A stretch of DNA of 64,000 bases from Pseudoxanthomonas sp. X-1 (GCF_020042665.1 NZ_CP083376.1:2888001-2952000); one strand, 5' to 3'. Counted from the first letter of the stretch, positions 30,269-42,438 are shown. Numbers and translations are program-made. Notes: a model not told the origin generated them from the sequence alone.

Positions 30269-30648
30269 CGCACCAGGTGCGCGACGCTGGCCGCTGGTGG
30301 CGGCAGTGGTAGAAGGCGCGAGTGGCGCGTGTCGTCGCTCCTGGGCGAGCCGGATGGATCAAGATGCAAGGCCCGCCGTCGGCCCCGGCCGAGCGCCACC
30401 GGCAAGGCCCAGTCGTCTTCTCCGCGAAGGTCCCGAACCCCGAAGCTTTGAAACGGAAGATGCCCCGGAACACCCGGTTCCCGTGCGGGGGAACGACGGG
30501 TGCGGCCAGCCGTTCTAAACTTGGCGCCAGCGCGTGCGCCGACCAGGCCGCTGCGACAGGCGCATCGCCTGATGCCAGGGGCAGCGCAGCCCCGAGCCCC
30601 TTGCTCCGCCGCCGACGGCCCCGCCCGACCTCCCCCACCGAGAACCCG
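30269..30648 (+). other. 380-base region before mutS, no gene seen
   Basis: Holds no supported coding frame on either strand. A small hairpin GTTCCC / GGGAAC (30477-30482, 30489-30494) resembles the core of the palindrome at 56551. The mutS promoter should be here, but I cannot point to convincing boxes. Confidence 0.4.
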
Positions 30649-33312
30649 ATGTTGCAGTCCACCGATTCAGCAGCCAAACCCAGCAACAGCAAGGGCGCCG
30701 TTGAGCACACGCCGCTGATGAAGCAGTTCTTCGCCGCCAAGTCCGAGTATCCGGACCTGCTGCTGTTCTTCCGCATGGGCGATTTCTACGAGCTGTTCTA
30801 CGACGACGCGCGCAAGGCCGCGCGGCTGCTGGACATCACCCTGACCCAGCGCGGCAGTTCGGGCGGCGCGCCGATCCCGATGGCCGGCGTGCCGGTGCAC
30901 GCCTACGAGGGCTATCTGGCGCGGCTGGTGGCGCTGGGCGAATCGGTGGCGATCTGCGAGCAGATCGGCGATCCGGCCCTGGCCAAGGGCCTGGTCGAGC
31001 GCAAGGTGGTGCGCATCGTCACCCCGGGCACGGTCACCGACGAGGCGCTGCTCAACGAGCGCCGCGACACGCTGCTGATGTCGCTCTCGCGCGGCAAGGC
31101 CGGCTACGGGCTGGCGTGGGCGGATCTGGCCGGCGGGCGCTTCCTGGTCAACGAGGTCGAATCCGACGACGCGCTGGAGGCCGAACTCGCCCGCCTGGAG
31201 CCGGCCGAACTGCTGGTCCCCGACGAGGAAGGCTGGCCGGCCTTCCTGGCCGGGCGCAGCGGCGTGCGCCGGCGCGCGCCGTGGCTGTTCGACGCCGACA
31301 GCGGCCGGCGCCAGCTGCTGCAGTTCTTCAAGCTGCACGACCTGACCGGCTTCGGCATCCAGGACCGGCCGCAGGCCATCGCCGCGGCCGGCGCGCTGCT
31401 GGGCTATGTCGAGGAGACGCAGAAGTCGCAGCTGCCGCACCTGAGCGCCATCGCGCTGGAGCCTTGGGCCGAGGCCATCGCCATGAACGCGGCCACGCGC
31501 CGCCACCTGGAGCTGGACACGCGCGTGGACGGCGATGTGCGGCACACCCTGCTGGGCATCCTGGACAGCACGGTCACGCCGATGGGCGGGCGCCTGCTGC
31601 GGCGCTGGCTGCATCGCCCGCTGCGCGACCGGACGGTGCTGAACCAGCGCCACCATGCGGTCGAGACCCTGATCGAGCGCGGCACCGAAGCCGATCCTTC
31701 GACCAGCGCGGGCCAGGCGCTGCGCGAGGCCTTCCGCGCCTTCGGCGATGTCGAGCGCATCCTCACCCGCGTGGCGCTGCGCTCGGCGCGCCCGCGCGAC
31801 CTGTCCACGCTGCGCAACAGCCTGGCGCTGCTGCCGCGCCTGCGCGCACTGCTGGCGCCGCTGGATTCGCCGCGCCTGGCGATGCTGGCCGCGGCCATGG
31901 GCGAACACGATGCCACCGCCCATCTGCTCATCACCGCGGTGGCCGAGCAGCCGCCGCTCAAGCTGACCGATGGCGGCGTGCTGGCCGAAGGCTTCGATGC
32001 CGAACTGGACGAACTGCGGCAGCTGTCGACCAACGCCGACCAGTTCCTGATCGACCTGGAGGCGCGCGAGCGCGCCTCCAGCGGCATCGCCACACTGAAG
32101 GTCGGCTACAACCGCGTCCACGGCTACTACATCGAGATCAGCAAGGGCCAGGCCGACAAGGCGCCGGTGCACTACACCCGCCGCCAGACGCTGACCAACG
32201 CCGAGCGCTACATCACCGAGGAGCTCAAGGCCTTCGAGGACAAGGTGCTTTCCGCGCGCGAACGCGCGCTGGCGCGCGAGCGTGTGCTGTACGAACAGCT
32301 GCTGGATGCGCTGTGCGCCGTGCTCGAACCGCTCAAGCGCTGCGCGGCGGCGCTGAGCGAACTGGACGTGCTGTGCGCCTTCGCCGAGCGCGCCCAGGCG
32401 CTGGACTGGACCCGGCCCGAACTGCTCGAAGCGCCCTGCCTGCTGATCGAACGCGGCCGCCATCCGGTGGTGGAGGCGGTGCGCAACGAGCCGTTCGAAC
32501 CCAACGACCTGCGCCTGGACGGCAGCGACACCGCCGCCGCGCGGCGCATGCTGGTCATCACCGGCCCGAACATGGGCGGCAAGAGCACCTACATGCGCCA
32601 GAACGCGCTGATCGTGCTGCTGGCGCATATCGGCAGCTTCGTGCCGGCCAGCCGCGCGCAGATCGGGCCGATCGACCGCATCCTCACCCGCATCGGCGCC
32701 GGCGACGACCTGGCCCGCGGCCAGTCGACCTTCATGGTGGAAATGGCCGAGACCAGCTACATCCTGCATCACGCCACGCGCCATTCGCTGGTACTGATGG
32801 ACGAGATCGGCCGCGGCACCTCGACCTACGACGGCCTGGCGCTGGCCGACGCGGTCGCGCGCCATCTGGCCGCGGTCAACCGCTGCTACACGCTATTCGC
32901 CACGCACTACTTCGAGCTGACCGCGCTGGCCGACGAGAGCGTCGAAGGCGGGCCCAGCGGCATCGCCAACGTGCATCTGGACGCGATCGAGCACGGCGAC
33001 TCGCTGGTGTTCATGCATGCGGTCAAGGACGGCGCGGCCAACCGCAGCTTCGGCCTGCAGGTGGCCGCGCTGGCCGGCCTGCCGCGCAGCACGCTGAACC
33101 AGGCGCGCCGCCGCCTGGCCGAACTGGAGCGGCGCGGCAGCGACACCCACGCCTCGAAGATGGCGCCGCAGGCGCTGGACGCGCCGCAGCAGTTCGGCCT
33201 GTTCGCCGCCGCGCCCTCGGCGGCGCAGGAGGCCCTGGCCGCGCTCGACCCGGACGAGCTCAGCCCCAAGCAGGCGCTGGAGGCGCTGTACCGGCTGAAG
33301 GCGCTGCTGTAG
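30649..33312 (+). CDS. mutS: DNA mismatch repair ATPase MutS
   Basis: Recognises base mismatches and small loops. 887 residues. Mismatch-binding Phe46-x-Glu48 in [10 protein letters not shown]; connector, core and clamp regions follow; Walker [11 protein letters not shown] near residue 639; Walker B/signature [14 protein letters not shown]; helix-turn-helix [10 protein letters not shown]. The frame is open upstream, but ATG at 30649 is the family-like start about 24 residues before [17 protein letters not shown]-terminal tetramer region is present ([20 protein letters not shown]). Confidence 0.97.
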   Translation: MLQSTDSAAKPSNSKGAVEHTPLMKQFFAAKSEYPDLLLFFRMGDFYELFYDDARKAARLLDITLTQRGSSGGAPIPMAGVPVHAYEGYLARLVALGESVAICEQIGDPALAKGLVERKVVRIVTPGTVTDEALLNERRDTLLMSLSRGKAGYGLAWADLAGGRFLVNEVESDDALEAELARLEPAELLVPDEEGWPAFLAGRSGVRRRAPWLFDADSGRRQLLQFFKLHDLTGFGIQDRPQAIAAAGALLGYVEETQKSQLPHLSAIALEPWAEAIAMNAATRRHLELDTRVDGDVRHTLLGILDSTVTPMGGRLLRRWLHRPLRDRTVLNQRHHAVETLIERGTEADPSTSAGQALREAFRAFGDVERILTRVALRSARPRDLSTLRNSLALLPRLRALLAPLDSPRLAMLAAAMGEHDATAHLLITAVAEQPPLKLTDGGVLAEGFDAELDELRQLSTNADQFLIDLEARERASSGIATLKVGYNRVHGYYIEISKGQADKAPVHYTRRQTLTNAERYITEELKAFEDKVLSARERALARERVLYEQLLDALCAVLEPLKRCAAALSELDVLCAFAERAQALDWTRPELLEAPCLLIERGRHPVVEAVRNEPFEPNDLRLDGSDTAAARRMLVITGPNMGGKSTYMRQNALIVLLAHIGSFVPASRAQIGPIDRILTRIGAGDDLARGQSTFMVEMAETSYILHHATRHSLVLMDEIGRGTSTYDGLALADAVARHLAAVNRCYTLFATHYFELTALADESVEGGPSGIANVHLDAIEHGDSLVFMHAVKDGAANRSFGLQVAALAGLPRSTLNQARRRLAELERRGSDTHASKMAPQALDAPQQFGLFAAAPSAAQEALAALDPDELSPKQALEALYRLKALL

Positions 33313-33396
33313 CGAGCGCAAGCGGATTCGAGGATCCGCTTGCTTCAGCGCGCAGTCGCGGTGAAAACAGCAGAGCAGCTTGGTGAGACCAAATTG

Positions 33397-33464
33397 GTGG
33401 GAGCCGCCATGGCGGCGATGGGCTTTCCCGGAAAAGCCCCCACCGCCGCCATGGCGGCTTCCAC
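33397..33464. repeat. REP-like palindromic element, copy 2
   Basis: Shares the left arm GTGGGAGCCGCCATGGCGGC and following bases with the element at 25247; its right arm (33437-33464) is the inverted partner with a few differences. It sits between mutS and gst, and a weaker hairpin with GACCGCCA/TGGCGGTT follows at 33489-33515. Confidence 0.8.
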
Positions 33465-33531
33465 AGTCAAGGAAGTTGCCTGGAAGGCGAGACCGCCACG
33501 AACAACATGGCGGTTCCCAGGCGCCAACTGA

Positions 33532-34179
33532 TCAGGCCGCCACGCTCGCGGGCATGTTCGGATTGGGATGCCGGGGGATGAGCGCGTTGTCGAGCTCGCC
33601 TGCGCGCAGCGCGGCCGGGCGGTGGACATGGGCCTGGGCGAAGGCGACGAAGGCCGGGCGCGGCTCCAGCTTGCCGATGCGCAAGTAGTAGCCCAGACAG
33701 GCGGCCACATACAGATCGGCCGCGGTGAAGCGGTCGCCGGCCAGGTGGGTGCGGCCGTCCACGGCCCGCTCCAACGTCTCGAGCAGCACGCGCTCCTCGC
33801 CATAGCCGGCCGTGAACGCCGGCGCCAGCGCGCCGCTGTCCTTCGCGGTCAGGAAGGCCTCGAAGGGGCCGGCCATGAAGAACAGCCAGCGCAGGTAGGC
33901 CGCGCGCTCCGGTGTGTCTTCCGGCGGTGCCAGGCGGCGCTCGGGCACCAGTTCGGCCAGGTAGGCGCAGATCGCCGCGTTCTCGGTGACGATGGCCTCG
34001 CCGTGGCGCAGCGCAGGCACCTTGCCCATCGGATTGAGCGCGAGGTAGTCGGGCGATTTCATCGGCGCGCCGTAGTCGATGATCCTCGCTTCGTAGGGCA
34101 GGCCGGTCTCTTCGATCATCCAGCGGGCCACGCGGCCGCGGGACATCGGGTGGGTGTAGAGGATCAGCGGGTCTTGCAT
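33532..34179 (-). CDS. Glutathione S-transferase family protein
   Basis: 215 residues. Thioredoxin-like N-domain: LYTHPMSRGRVARWMIEETG, with Ser13 in the place of the catalytic Ser/Tyr, cis-Pro in MGKVPAL and glutathione gamma-Glu contact in VTENAAICAYLAEL. All-helical C-domain follows. ATG at 34179 is chosen since the fold begins at once. It is preceded on the same strand by a WYL-type regulator with a perfect inverted repeat between them. Confidence 0.88.
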   Translation of the reverse strand: MQDPLILYTHPMSRGRVARWMIEETGLPYEARIIDYGAPMKSPDYLALNPMGKVPALRHGEAIVTENAAICAYLAELVPERRLAPPEDTPERAAYLRWLFFMAGPFEAFLTAKDSGALAPAFTAGYGEERVLLETLERAVDGRTHLAGDRFTAADLYVAACLGYYLRIGKLEPRPAFVAFAQAHVHRPAALRAGELDNALIPRHPNPNMPASVAA

Positions 34180-34221
34180 GGCGGCGCTCCGTCGTGGATG
34201 GGCCGCCAGTGTCACCAGCCC

Positions 34222-34244
34222 CTGCTGACAGCCACTGTCAGCAG
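34222..34244. promoter_or_regulatory. Perfect inverted repeat before gst, putative operator
   Basis: CTGCTGACAG and CTGTCAGCAG (10-base perfect arms) around CCA, 43 bases before the GST start and next to the stop of the YafY-like regulator. It has the size of a dimeric HTH operator and no T-run, so a terminator is less likely. Confidence 0.55.
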
Positions 34245-34247
34245 CGC

Positions 34248-34943
34248 TCACCCCGCCGCGGGCGCCGGCTTGAGCTGGGCCCGCCAGCGCTTGATCAGCG
34301 CGTGGCGCTGGGACGGATAACGCTGCCCGGTGTCCACCAGCCACTGCATGCGATCGGCGCGGAAGTGGCGGAAGTCGCCGCGCAGTTCGCACCAGGCCGC
34401 CAGCAGGCGCCGGTCGTCCAGGAAGGCCATCGCGAAGGGCCACAGCGTGCGCTCGCTGTCGCGTCCTTCGCCGTCGCGATAGCACACGCGTACCGCATGC
34501 CCGGCGCGGATGGCCAGGCGCAGCGCCGGCAGCCACGGCTCGGGCGGCGGCGGCGTCCACTCCGGGGCGAACAGGCCGCTGGTCTCCACCTCCAGCCGCA
34601 GCCGCGCCGGCAGCACGCGGGTGACCCGCTCCATCGCGCGCTGCGCGGCGGCGGCCAGCTCCGGGTCGGCATGCGAGGCGACCCAGCGCGCGCCCAGCAC
34701 CAGCGCTTCCAGCTCTTCCTCGCCGAAGTTCAGCGACGGCAGCAGGAAGCCGGGCCGCAGCAGATAGCCCACGCCCGGATCGCCGGCGATGTCCGCCCCC
34801 TGCCCGCGCAGCGTGGCGATGTCACGGTAGAGCGTGCGCAGGCTGACGCCGAGCGCTTCGGCCAGGCGCGCACCGGCCACCGGGTGGCGGCGGCCGCCGA
34901 GGGCGTCGAGCAGGTGCAGCAGGCGCGTGGCACGGGTGGTCAT
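34248..34943 (-). CDS. YafY-type (HTH-WYL) transcriptional regulator
   Basis: 231 residues. N-terminal winged HTH (VAGARLAEALGVSLRTLYRDIATLRGQG, residues 22-49) typical of the DeoR/YafY group, then a WYL-like domain (AIRAGHAVRVCYRDGEGRDSERTLWPFAMAFLDDRRLLAAW) that senses a ligand in relatives. It probably controls the GST gene just downstream, through the inverted repeat at 34222. Start ATG at 34943; an ATG twelve bases upstream is an alternative. Confidence 0.88.
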   Translation of the reverse strand: MTTRATRLLHLLDALGGRRHPVAGARLAEALGVSLRTLYRDIATLRGQGADIAGDPGVGYLLRPGFLLPSLNFGEEELEALVLGARWVASHADPELAAAAQRAMERVTRVLPARLRLEVETSGLFAPEWTPPPPEPWLPALRLAIRAGHAVRVCYRDGEGRDSERTLWPFAMAFLDDRRLLAAWCELRGDFRHFRADRMQWLVDTGQRYPSQRHALIKRWRAQLKPAPAAG

Positions 34944-35048
34944 CGCCACCAGCATAGAGGGTGGCGGGCGCCCGTCCGCGGTTTAACCCCGCCGCAATCC
35001 GCCATGGGCTAACGTCCCCGCCCCGATCCCCAACGGCGGAGCCGCACG

Positions 35049-35678
35049 ATGACCTCTTCCCTTTCCGGCATGGCCGGTGCCCTGTTCCAGCAGCTGCAGG
35101 GCGCGCCCGTGCAGCAGATCTCCGCGCAGCTGGGGACCGCACCGGCCCAGACCCAGAGCGCCATCGCCACCGCGCTGCCGCTGCTGCTGGGCGCGCTCGG
35201 CCGCAACGCGCAGCAGCCGCAGGGCGCCGAGGCGCTGCTCGGCGCCCTGCAGCGCGATCATGCCGGCGCGGCCCCGGGCTTCGACCTGGGCGGCCTGCTC
35301 GGCTCGGTGCTCGACGGCGGCGCCGGTCCGCGGACCGACGGTGCCGGCATCCTCGGCCACATCTTCGGCGGCAGCGCGCCGACGGCAGCCAGTGGGCTGG
35401 GCCAGGCGACCGGCCTGGGCGGCGAGAAGGCCGGCCAGCTGCTGGCGCTGCTGGCGCCGATCGTGATGTCCTACCTGGCCCAGCGTTTTCTCGGCGGTGG
35501 CCAGGGCGATGCCTCGCAGCTGGGCCAGGCGCTGGGCCAGGAGCACGCCCAGGTGCAGCAGTCCGGCGGCCTGGCCGGTGGCCTGCTGGGCAAGGTGCTC
35601 GACCAGGACGGCAACGGTCAGCTGGACCTGGGCGATCTGATGAAGCTCGGCGGCAGCCTGTTCGGCGGTTCGCGCTGA
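35049..35678 (+). CDS. DUF937 protein with a calcium-loop-like tail
   Basis: 209 residues, glycine/alanine/leucine-rich. The DUF937 region (about 10-160) repeats amphipathic LL/GLG motifs, e.g. IATALPLLLGALGRNAQQ. Residues near 190 read DQDGNGQLDLGDL, which fits the DxDxNGxxD calcium-binding loop of EF-hands and dockerins. No signal peptide. Function of the family is unknown. It has its own terminator and stands alone between yafY and katG. Confidence 0.8.
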   Translation: MTSSLSGMAGALFQQLQGAPVQQISAQLGTAPAQTQSAIATALPLLLGALGRNAQQPQGAEALLGALQRDHAGAAPGFDLGGLLGSVLDGGAGPRTDGAGILGHIFGGSAPTAASGLGQATGLGGEKAGQLLALLAPIVMSYLAQRFLGGGQGDASQLGQALGQEHAQVQQSGGLAGGLLGKVLDQDGNGQLDLGDLMKLGGSLFGGSR

Positions 35679-38030
<2,352 letters not shown>

Positions 38031-38090
38031 GTCCCGAGCGCGCAGAGCCGCGACGCTCGGCGCCACGCCTCGATCGCACGACACCGCCCC

Positions 38091-38117
38091 TCCCCTTTGC
38101 GCAACGCGCAAGGGGGA
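38091..38117. repeat. Hairpin-forming intergenic element after katG
   Basis: TCCCCTTTGCGC and GCGCAAGGGGGA pair with one mismatch around AAC. C/T-rich then G-rich flanks extend it. It resembles the small intergenic palindromes common in xanthomonads; no T-run follows. Confidence 0.5.
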
Positions 38118-38273
38118 GGCCGGGAGGGGGTGCTCTTCGCGCGAATCCCCCCACCTCGAACGCACGCGCTCGGCGCGGATGGAAACCTCCACCACCGCCT
38201 CGAGCCGCAACGACCAGCACCCTCCCCGCCTTGCCGCACAATACCGGGCCGATGCCACGCGCCCGTTCCCGCC

Positions 38274-39413
38274 ATGAGTGATGCCTCCCACCGCGTGCAT
38301 GGCGTGGGCCCCGAAGACGTCGCGCCGGACTGGCCCGCGCTACGCATCGACGAAATCGACACCGTGCTGGCCGCCTATCCGGCCCTGGCGGCAGGCCCAC
38401 ACCGCATCAGCTGGCACAGCCCGCGGCCGCTGTCGGCCGCCGCGCTGGTGGACACCGCGCGGGGACCGGTCTTCATCAAACGCCATCACCGCAGCGTGCG
38501 CAGCGCCGACTGCCTGGAAGAGGAACACCGCTTCATGGCGCACCTGCGCGGCCACGGCGTGCCCGTGGTGGAGGTGTTCACCGATGCGCACGGCCGCACC
38601 GCGCATGCGCGCGACGCGTGGACCTACGAAGTGCATCGCGCCGGCATCGGCACCGACCTCTATCGCGAGACCACCTCGTGGACGCCGCTGACCGATCTGG
38701 CCCAGGCGCGGCAGCTGGGCGCGATGCTCGCGCGGCTGCACCTGGCCGCGGCCGACTACGCCGCGCCCCAGCGCAGCACGCATCTGCTGGTCGCGCGCGA
38801 CGACCTGATCCGCGCGGCCGATCCCATCGCCGCGCTGCAGGCGCAGTTCGCGCAGCGTCCGGCGCTGGCCCAATGGCTGCGCGGGCGCGACTGGCAGGCG
38901 GACTTCCGGCGCCACCTGCTGCCCTGGCATGCCGGTCTCGCCGAGGGCCTGCGCGGCGAGCCGCGCCTGTGGGCGCACAACGACCTGCACGCCACCAACC
39001 TGCTCTGGCAGGCCGACGGCGCCGCGCCGCACATCGGCAGCGTGCTCGATTTCGGCCTGGCCTCGCCGACCGGCGCCCTGTTCGACCTGGCCACTGCCAT
39101 CGAACGCAACGCCATCGCCTGGCTGTCGCTGGACAGCGGCATGGACGCCGCGCACGTGGACACCGCGCTCGCCCTGCTCGCCGGCTATCGCGAAGTGGCG
39201 CCGCTGTCGCCGGGTCGCGTGCGCTTGCTGGCCACGCTGCTGCCGCTGGTGCACCTGGATTTCGCCCTGTCCGAGGTCGAGTACTTCCACGGCATCACCC
39301 GTGCGCCGGACAACACGCAGGTGGCCTACGGGACCTTCCTGCTCGGCCATGCCGACTGGTTCGCCAGCGCGCCCGGCCAGGCCCTGCTGCAGGCGCTGCG
39401 CGCGGCCGCCTGA
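38274..39413 (+). CDS. APH-fold phosphotransferase, possible small-molecule kinase
   Basis: 379 residues of the aminoglycoside/choline/thiamine kinase fold. Nucleotide lysine in GPVFIKRHHRS, catalytic loop WAHNDLHATNLLW and metal motif VLDFGLAS are intact. The protein is longer than typical aminoglycoside kinases. It lies directly before a thiamine riboswitch and thiamine import genes on the same strand, so a ThiK-like thiamine kinase role is possible, but it is upstream of the switch and its substrate cannot be read from sequence. Confidence 0.8.
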   Translation: MSDASHRVHGVGPEDVAPDWPALRIDEIDTVLAAYPALAAGPHRISWHSPRPLSAAALVDTARGPVFIKRHHRSVRSADCLEEEHRFMAHLRGHGVPVVEVFTDAHGRTAHARDAWTYEVHRAGIGTDLYRETTSWTPLTDLAQARQLGAMLARLHLAAADYAAPQRSTHLLVARDDLIRAADPIAALQAQFAQRPALAQWLRGRDWQADFRRHLLPWHAGLAEGLRGEPRLWAHNDLHATNLLWQADGAAPHIGSVLDFGLASPTGALFDLATAIERNAIAWLSLDSGMDAAHVDTALALLAGYREVAPLSPGRVRLLATLLPLVHLDFALSEVEYFHGITRAPDNTQVAYGTFLLGHADWFASAPGQALLQALRAAA

Positions 39414-39461
39414 ATACGCAGGGTGTGCAAATCGCGCGCGGATGGTGTCCAATGCGCACTC

Positions 39462-39543
39462 TGAAGCGGGGGTGCCCGGCGTTGCCGGGCTGAGAGAGTC
39501 CCTTGGAACCTGATCCGGTTTGCACCGGCGTAGGGAGCTTTGA
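39462..39543 (+). ncRNA. TPP riboswitch (Thi-box)
   Basis: Conserved elements in order: GGGGGTGCCC, a GC hairpin, GGCTGAGAGA (CTGAGA 39490-39495), ACCTGATCC and CGTAGGGAGCTT, with a short P1 pairing GAAGC with GCTTT. The aptamer ends about 80 bases before the TonB receptor ATG. The hairpin GCACGCC/GGCGTGC (39556-39576) lies in the expression platform; without a T-run, control of translation is more likely than of termination. Confidence 0.93.
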
Positions 39544-39625
39544 GCAGCACAGCAGGCACGCCCGGCCACGGCGTGCGCGCGTGCGCCGTCGCTTCGTCCT
39601 TGAGCCATTGCCTGGTGACGAACCG

Positions 39626-41800
39626 ATGAACCGCCCACGCTCCACCCTGCTGCTGTCCTGCCTGCTGTCCTCCGCCGCGCTGCCGCTGCACGCGCAGCAG
39701 CACACCGACGAATCCGCGTCCGCCGCGAAGGCCACCGACCTTGCGACCGTGCAGGTCAAGGGCCAGGCCCAGGCCACGCCGACCAGCCAGTCCAACAGCT
39801 TCGGCCCCGGCACCTGGCGCGACACGCCGGCGGCGATCAACGTGCTGACCCGCGCCCTGATCGATGCGCGCCAGCCGCGCAGCCTGAGCGAACTGGCCCA
39901 CAACGACGCCTCTCTGGGCGACAGCTACGCGGCGACCGGCTATTACCAGGACGTGTCGATCCGCGGCTTCGCGCTCGACCTGGCCACCAGCCTGCGCTTC
40001 AACGACCTGTCCATCGCCGGCGAGCAGCGCCTGGCGCTGGAGAACATCGCCCAGGTGGAGATCCTCAAGGGCGAGGCCGGCCTGACCGCCGGGATCATGG
40101 CGCCCGGCGGCATCCTCAACTTCGTGGCCAAGCGCCCCGAACGCGTGCAGGAGGTGACCCTGGGCACCGACTCGCATGGCTCGCGCTACACCGCCGTGGA
40201 CTGGGGCCGCTGGCTGACGCCGAGCTTCGGCCTGCGCTTCAACGCGGCCTGGGAAGACACCCATTCCTACATCGAGCACCTCGACGGCCGGCGCAATTTC
40301 TATTCGCTGGCCGCCGACTGGCTGATCGGCGACAAGGGCAAGCTGGAACTGGACGGCAACTACCAGACCAGTTCGCAGCGCTCGGCCTCGGGCTACCAGC
40401 TGCTGGGCGGCGCTGCGCTGCCACCGCATCCCAGCGCGACCAAGCTGCTCGGCTACCAGCCCTGGGCGCAGCCGGTGGCGATCCAGACGGCCAACCTCAC
40501 CGCCCGCTACCGCTACCAGTTCAACGCCGACTGGCAGGGCAGCGTCGCGCTCGGCAACAGCCGCAGCGTGATCGACGACAACGTGGCCTTCGCCTACGGC
40601 TGCTTCTATGCGCCGCAGTGCGCCGATGGCAGCGTGCCGGGCAACTACTTCGCGCCCAACGGCGATTACGACGTCTACGACTACCGCAGCCCGGACGACA
40701 CGCGCCACAACCAGCAGCTGCGCGCACAGCTGCAGGGCAAGTTCCAGACCGGCGCGCTGCAGCACCAGCTGACCGTCGGCGTGGACGGCTATCGGCGCAC
40801 GGTCGATCGCCGCCAGGATGTGTACGACTACGTCGGCACGGCGAACATCGACCAGGACACGCCGGTGTTCGCGCCCTCGCCCAACATGCCGGGCCCGTCC
40901 GCGCGCCGGCTGGACGACAAGCAGCGCGCGGTGTTCGCGCTGGATCGCATCACGCTGGGCGCAGGCTGGCAGTGGCTGGCCGGCGGGCGCTGGGTCCGGC
41001 TCACCGAGACGGCCAACGACGATGAGGGCGTGCGCGAGCGCCACACCGAGCTGACCAAGTTCCTGCCGCAGACCGCGCTGCTGTGGCAGGCCAGCCCGCG
41101 GCTCAACGCCTACGCCAGCTACAGCGAAGGCCTGTCGCTGGGTCAGGAAGCGCCTTACTGGACCTCCAACGCCGACAGCTTCCTGCCGCCGCTGCAGTCG
41201 CGCCAATGGGAGACCGGCGTGAAGTTCGCCGCCAGCGACGCGCTGGACCTGGGCGCGGCGCTGTTCCGCATCCGCCAGCCGTTCCAGTACGCGATGCCCG
41301 ATGCCAGCGAGGCCGGCTACACCTTCGTCCAGCGCGGCCAGCAGGTGCATACCGGCCTGGAGCTCACCGCCAACGGCAGGCTGACCGAGCAGCTGCGCAT
41401 CGTCGCCAGCGCCAGCGTGCTGCGCGCGCGCGCCGACGACAGTGGCACGCCCTCGGTCGGCGGCCACCAGCTGATCAACGTGCCCAAGGCGCGCGCCAGC
41501 GTGTTCCTCGACTACCAGCTGCAGTCGCTGCCCGCGCTGAGCCTCAACGCCGGCTGGCGCTATGCCGCCGCCAACGTCGCCACCCCCGATGGCGCGCTGC
41601 GCGTGCCCGCCTATCACGTGTTCGACGCCGGCCTGCGCCTGCGCAGCCAGATCGGCGGCCAGGCGCTGACCTGGCGGCTGTCGGTGGACAACGTGTTCGA
41701 CAAGTTCTACTGGCGCGACACCGGCAGCAGCGGCGGCGACTATTACCTGTTCCCCGGCGCGCCGCGGCTGGCGCGGCTGACCGTGACCTGGGCGCTGTGA
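39626..41800 (+). CDS. TonB-dependent outer-membrane receptor, likely for thiamine
   Basis: 724 residues. Signal peptide to LHAQQ; plug domain (about 45-160) with TPAAINVLTRALID and VEILKGEAGLTAGIMAPGG; 22-strand barrel ending in LTVTWAL with terminal aromatic/hydrophobic pattern. Upstream Thi-box and the coupled PnuC-type gene point to thiamine or its precursors as ligand, as proposed for such omr-pnuT pairs in xanthomonads. The siderophore-receptor-like plug explains why homology alone might suggest iron uptake. Confidence 0.85.
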   Translation: MNRPRSTLLLSCLLSSAALPLHAQQHTDESASAAKATDLATVQVKGQAQATPTSQSNSFGPGTWRDTPAAINVLTRALIDARQPRSLSELAHNDASLGDSYAATGYYQDVSIRGFALDLATSLRFNDLSIAGEQRLALENIAQVEILKGEAGLTAGIMAPGGILNFVAKRPERVQEVTLGTDSHGSRYTAVDWGRWLTPSFGLRFNAAWEDTHSYIEHLDGRRNFYSLAADWLIGDKGKLELDGNYQTSSQRSASGYQLLGGAALPPHPSATKLLGYQPWAQPVAIQTANLTARYRYQFNADWQGSVALGNSRSVIDDNVAFAYGCFYAPQCADGSVPGNYFAPNGDYDVYDYRSPDDTRHNQQLRAQLQGKFQTGALQHQLTVGVDGYRRTVDRRQDVYDYVGTANIDQDTPVFAPSPNMPGPSARRLDDKQRAVFALDRITLGAGWQWLAGGRWVRLTETANDDEGVRERHTELTKFLPQTALLWQASPRLNAYASYSEGLSLGQEAPYWTSNADSFLPPLQSRQWETGVKFAASDALDLGAALFRIRQPFQYAMPDASEAGYTFVQRGQQVHTGLELTANGRLTEQLRIVASASVLRARADDSGTPSVGGHQLINVPKARASVFLDYQLQSLPALSLNAGWRYAAANVATPDGALRVPAYHVFDAGLRLRSQIGGQALTWRLSVDNVFDKFYWRDTGSSGGDYYLFPGAPRLARLTVTWAL

Positions 41801-42378
41801 ACATCGACGCGCTGGAATGGATCGGCGCGGCGGTCAGCGTGGCCGCGGTCTGGCTGGCCGCGCGCCGCCACATGCTGGGCTGGCCGGTGGGCCTGGTCTC
41901 GGTGGCGCTGTACGCCGGGGTCTTCGTCGAGGCACGGCTGTACTCCGACGCCCTGCTGCAGGTCGCCTTCGCCGGCTTCATCGTCTATGGCTGGCGCCGC
42001 TGGAAGGCCAACCTGGACGATGACGGCCTGGTGCGCGTGGCCGCGCTCGCGCCGGGCGCGGCGCTGCGCGACCTGGGGCTGGGCGCGCTCGGCGCGCTGC
42101 TGCTGGGCTTCGGCATGCATCGCTACACCGACGCGGCGCTGCCGTGGCTGGACGCGGCGCTGACGGCCTTCAGCCTGGTGGCGCAGTGGTGGCAGGGGCG
42201 CCGACACGTGGCCGCGTGGTGGCTGTGGATCGCGCTGGATCTGATCTACGTGGGGCTGTACCTGTTCAAGTCGCTCGAGGTGACCGCGGTGCTGTACCTG
42301 GGCTTCGTCGGCCTGGCGGCCATGGGTCTGCGCCAGTGGCGCCGGGCCGCCCGTACCGAGCCGCTGCCGGCGGCTTGA
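41797..42378 (+). CDS. pnuC: PnuC-family transporter, thiamine type (PnuT)
   Basis: 193-residue inner-membrane facilitator with about seven helices. The family core is seen in GWPVGLVSVALYAGVFVEARLYSDALLQ and WWLWIALDLIYVGLYLFKSL. The GTG start overlaps the receptor stop as GTGA, so translation is coupled, and both genes lie under the TPP riboswitch. PnuC relatives carry nicotinamide riboside, riboflavin or thiamine; context favours thiamine, which would then be trapped by phosphorylation. Confidence 0.85.
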   Translation: MNIDALEWIGAAVSVAAVWLAARRHMLGWPVGLVSVALYAGVFVEARLYSDALLQVAFAGFIVYGWRRWKANLDDDGLVRVAALAPGAALRDLGLGALGALLLGFGMHRYTDAALPWLDAALTAFSLVAQWWQGRRHVAAWWLWIALDLIYVGLYLFKSLEVTAVLYLGFVGLAAMGLRQWRRAARTEPLPAA

Positions 42379-42438
42379 CTGACGCGACTGTCAGGCGATG
42401 GTAGGGTGCCGGACCCTCGCCGGAGCCTCACCCTCCCA

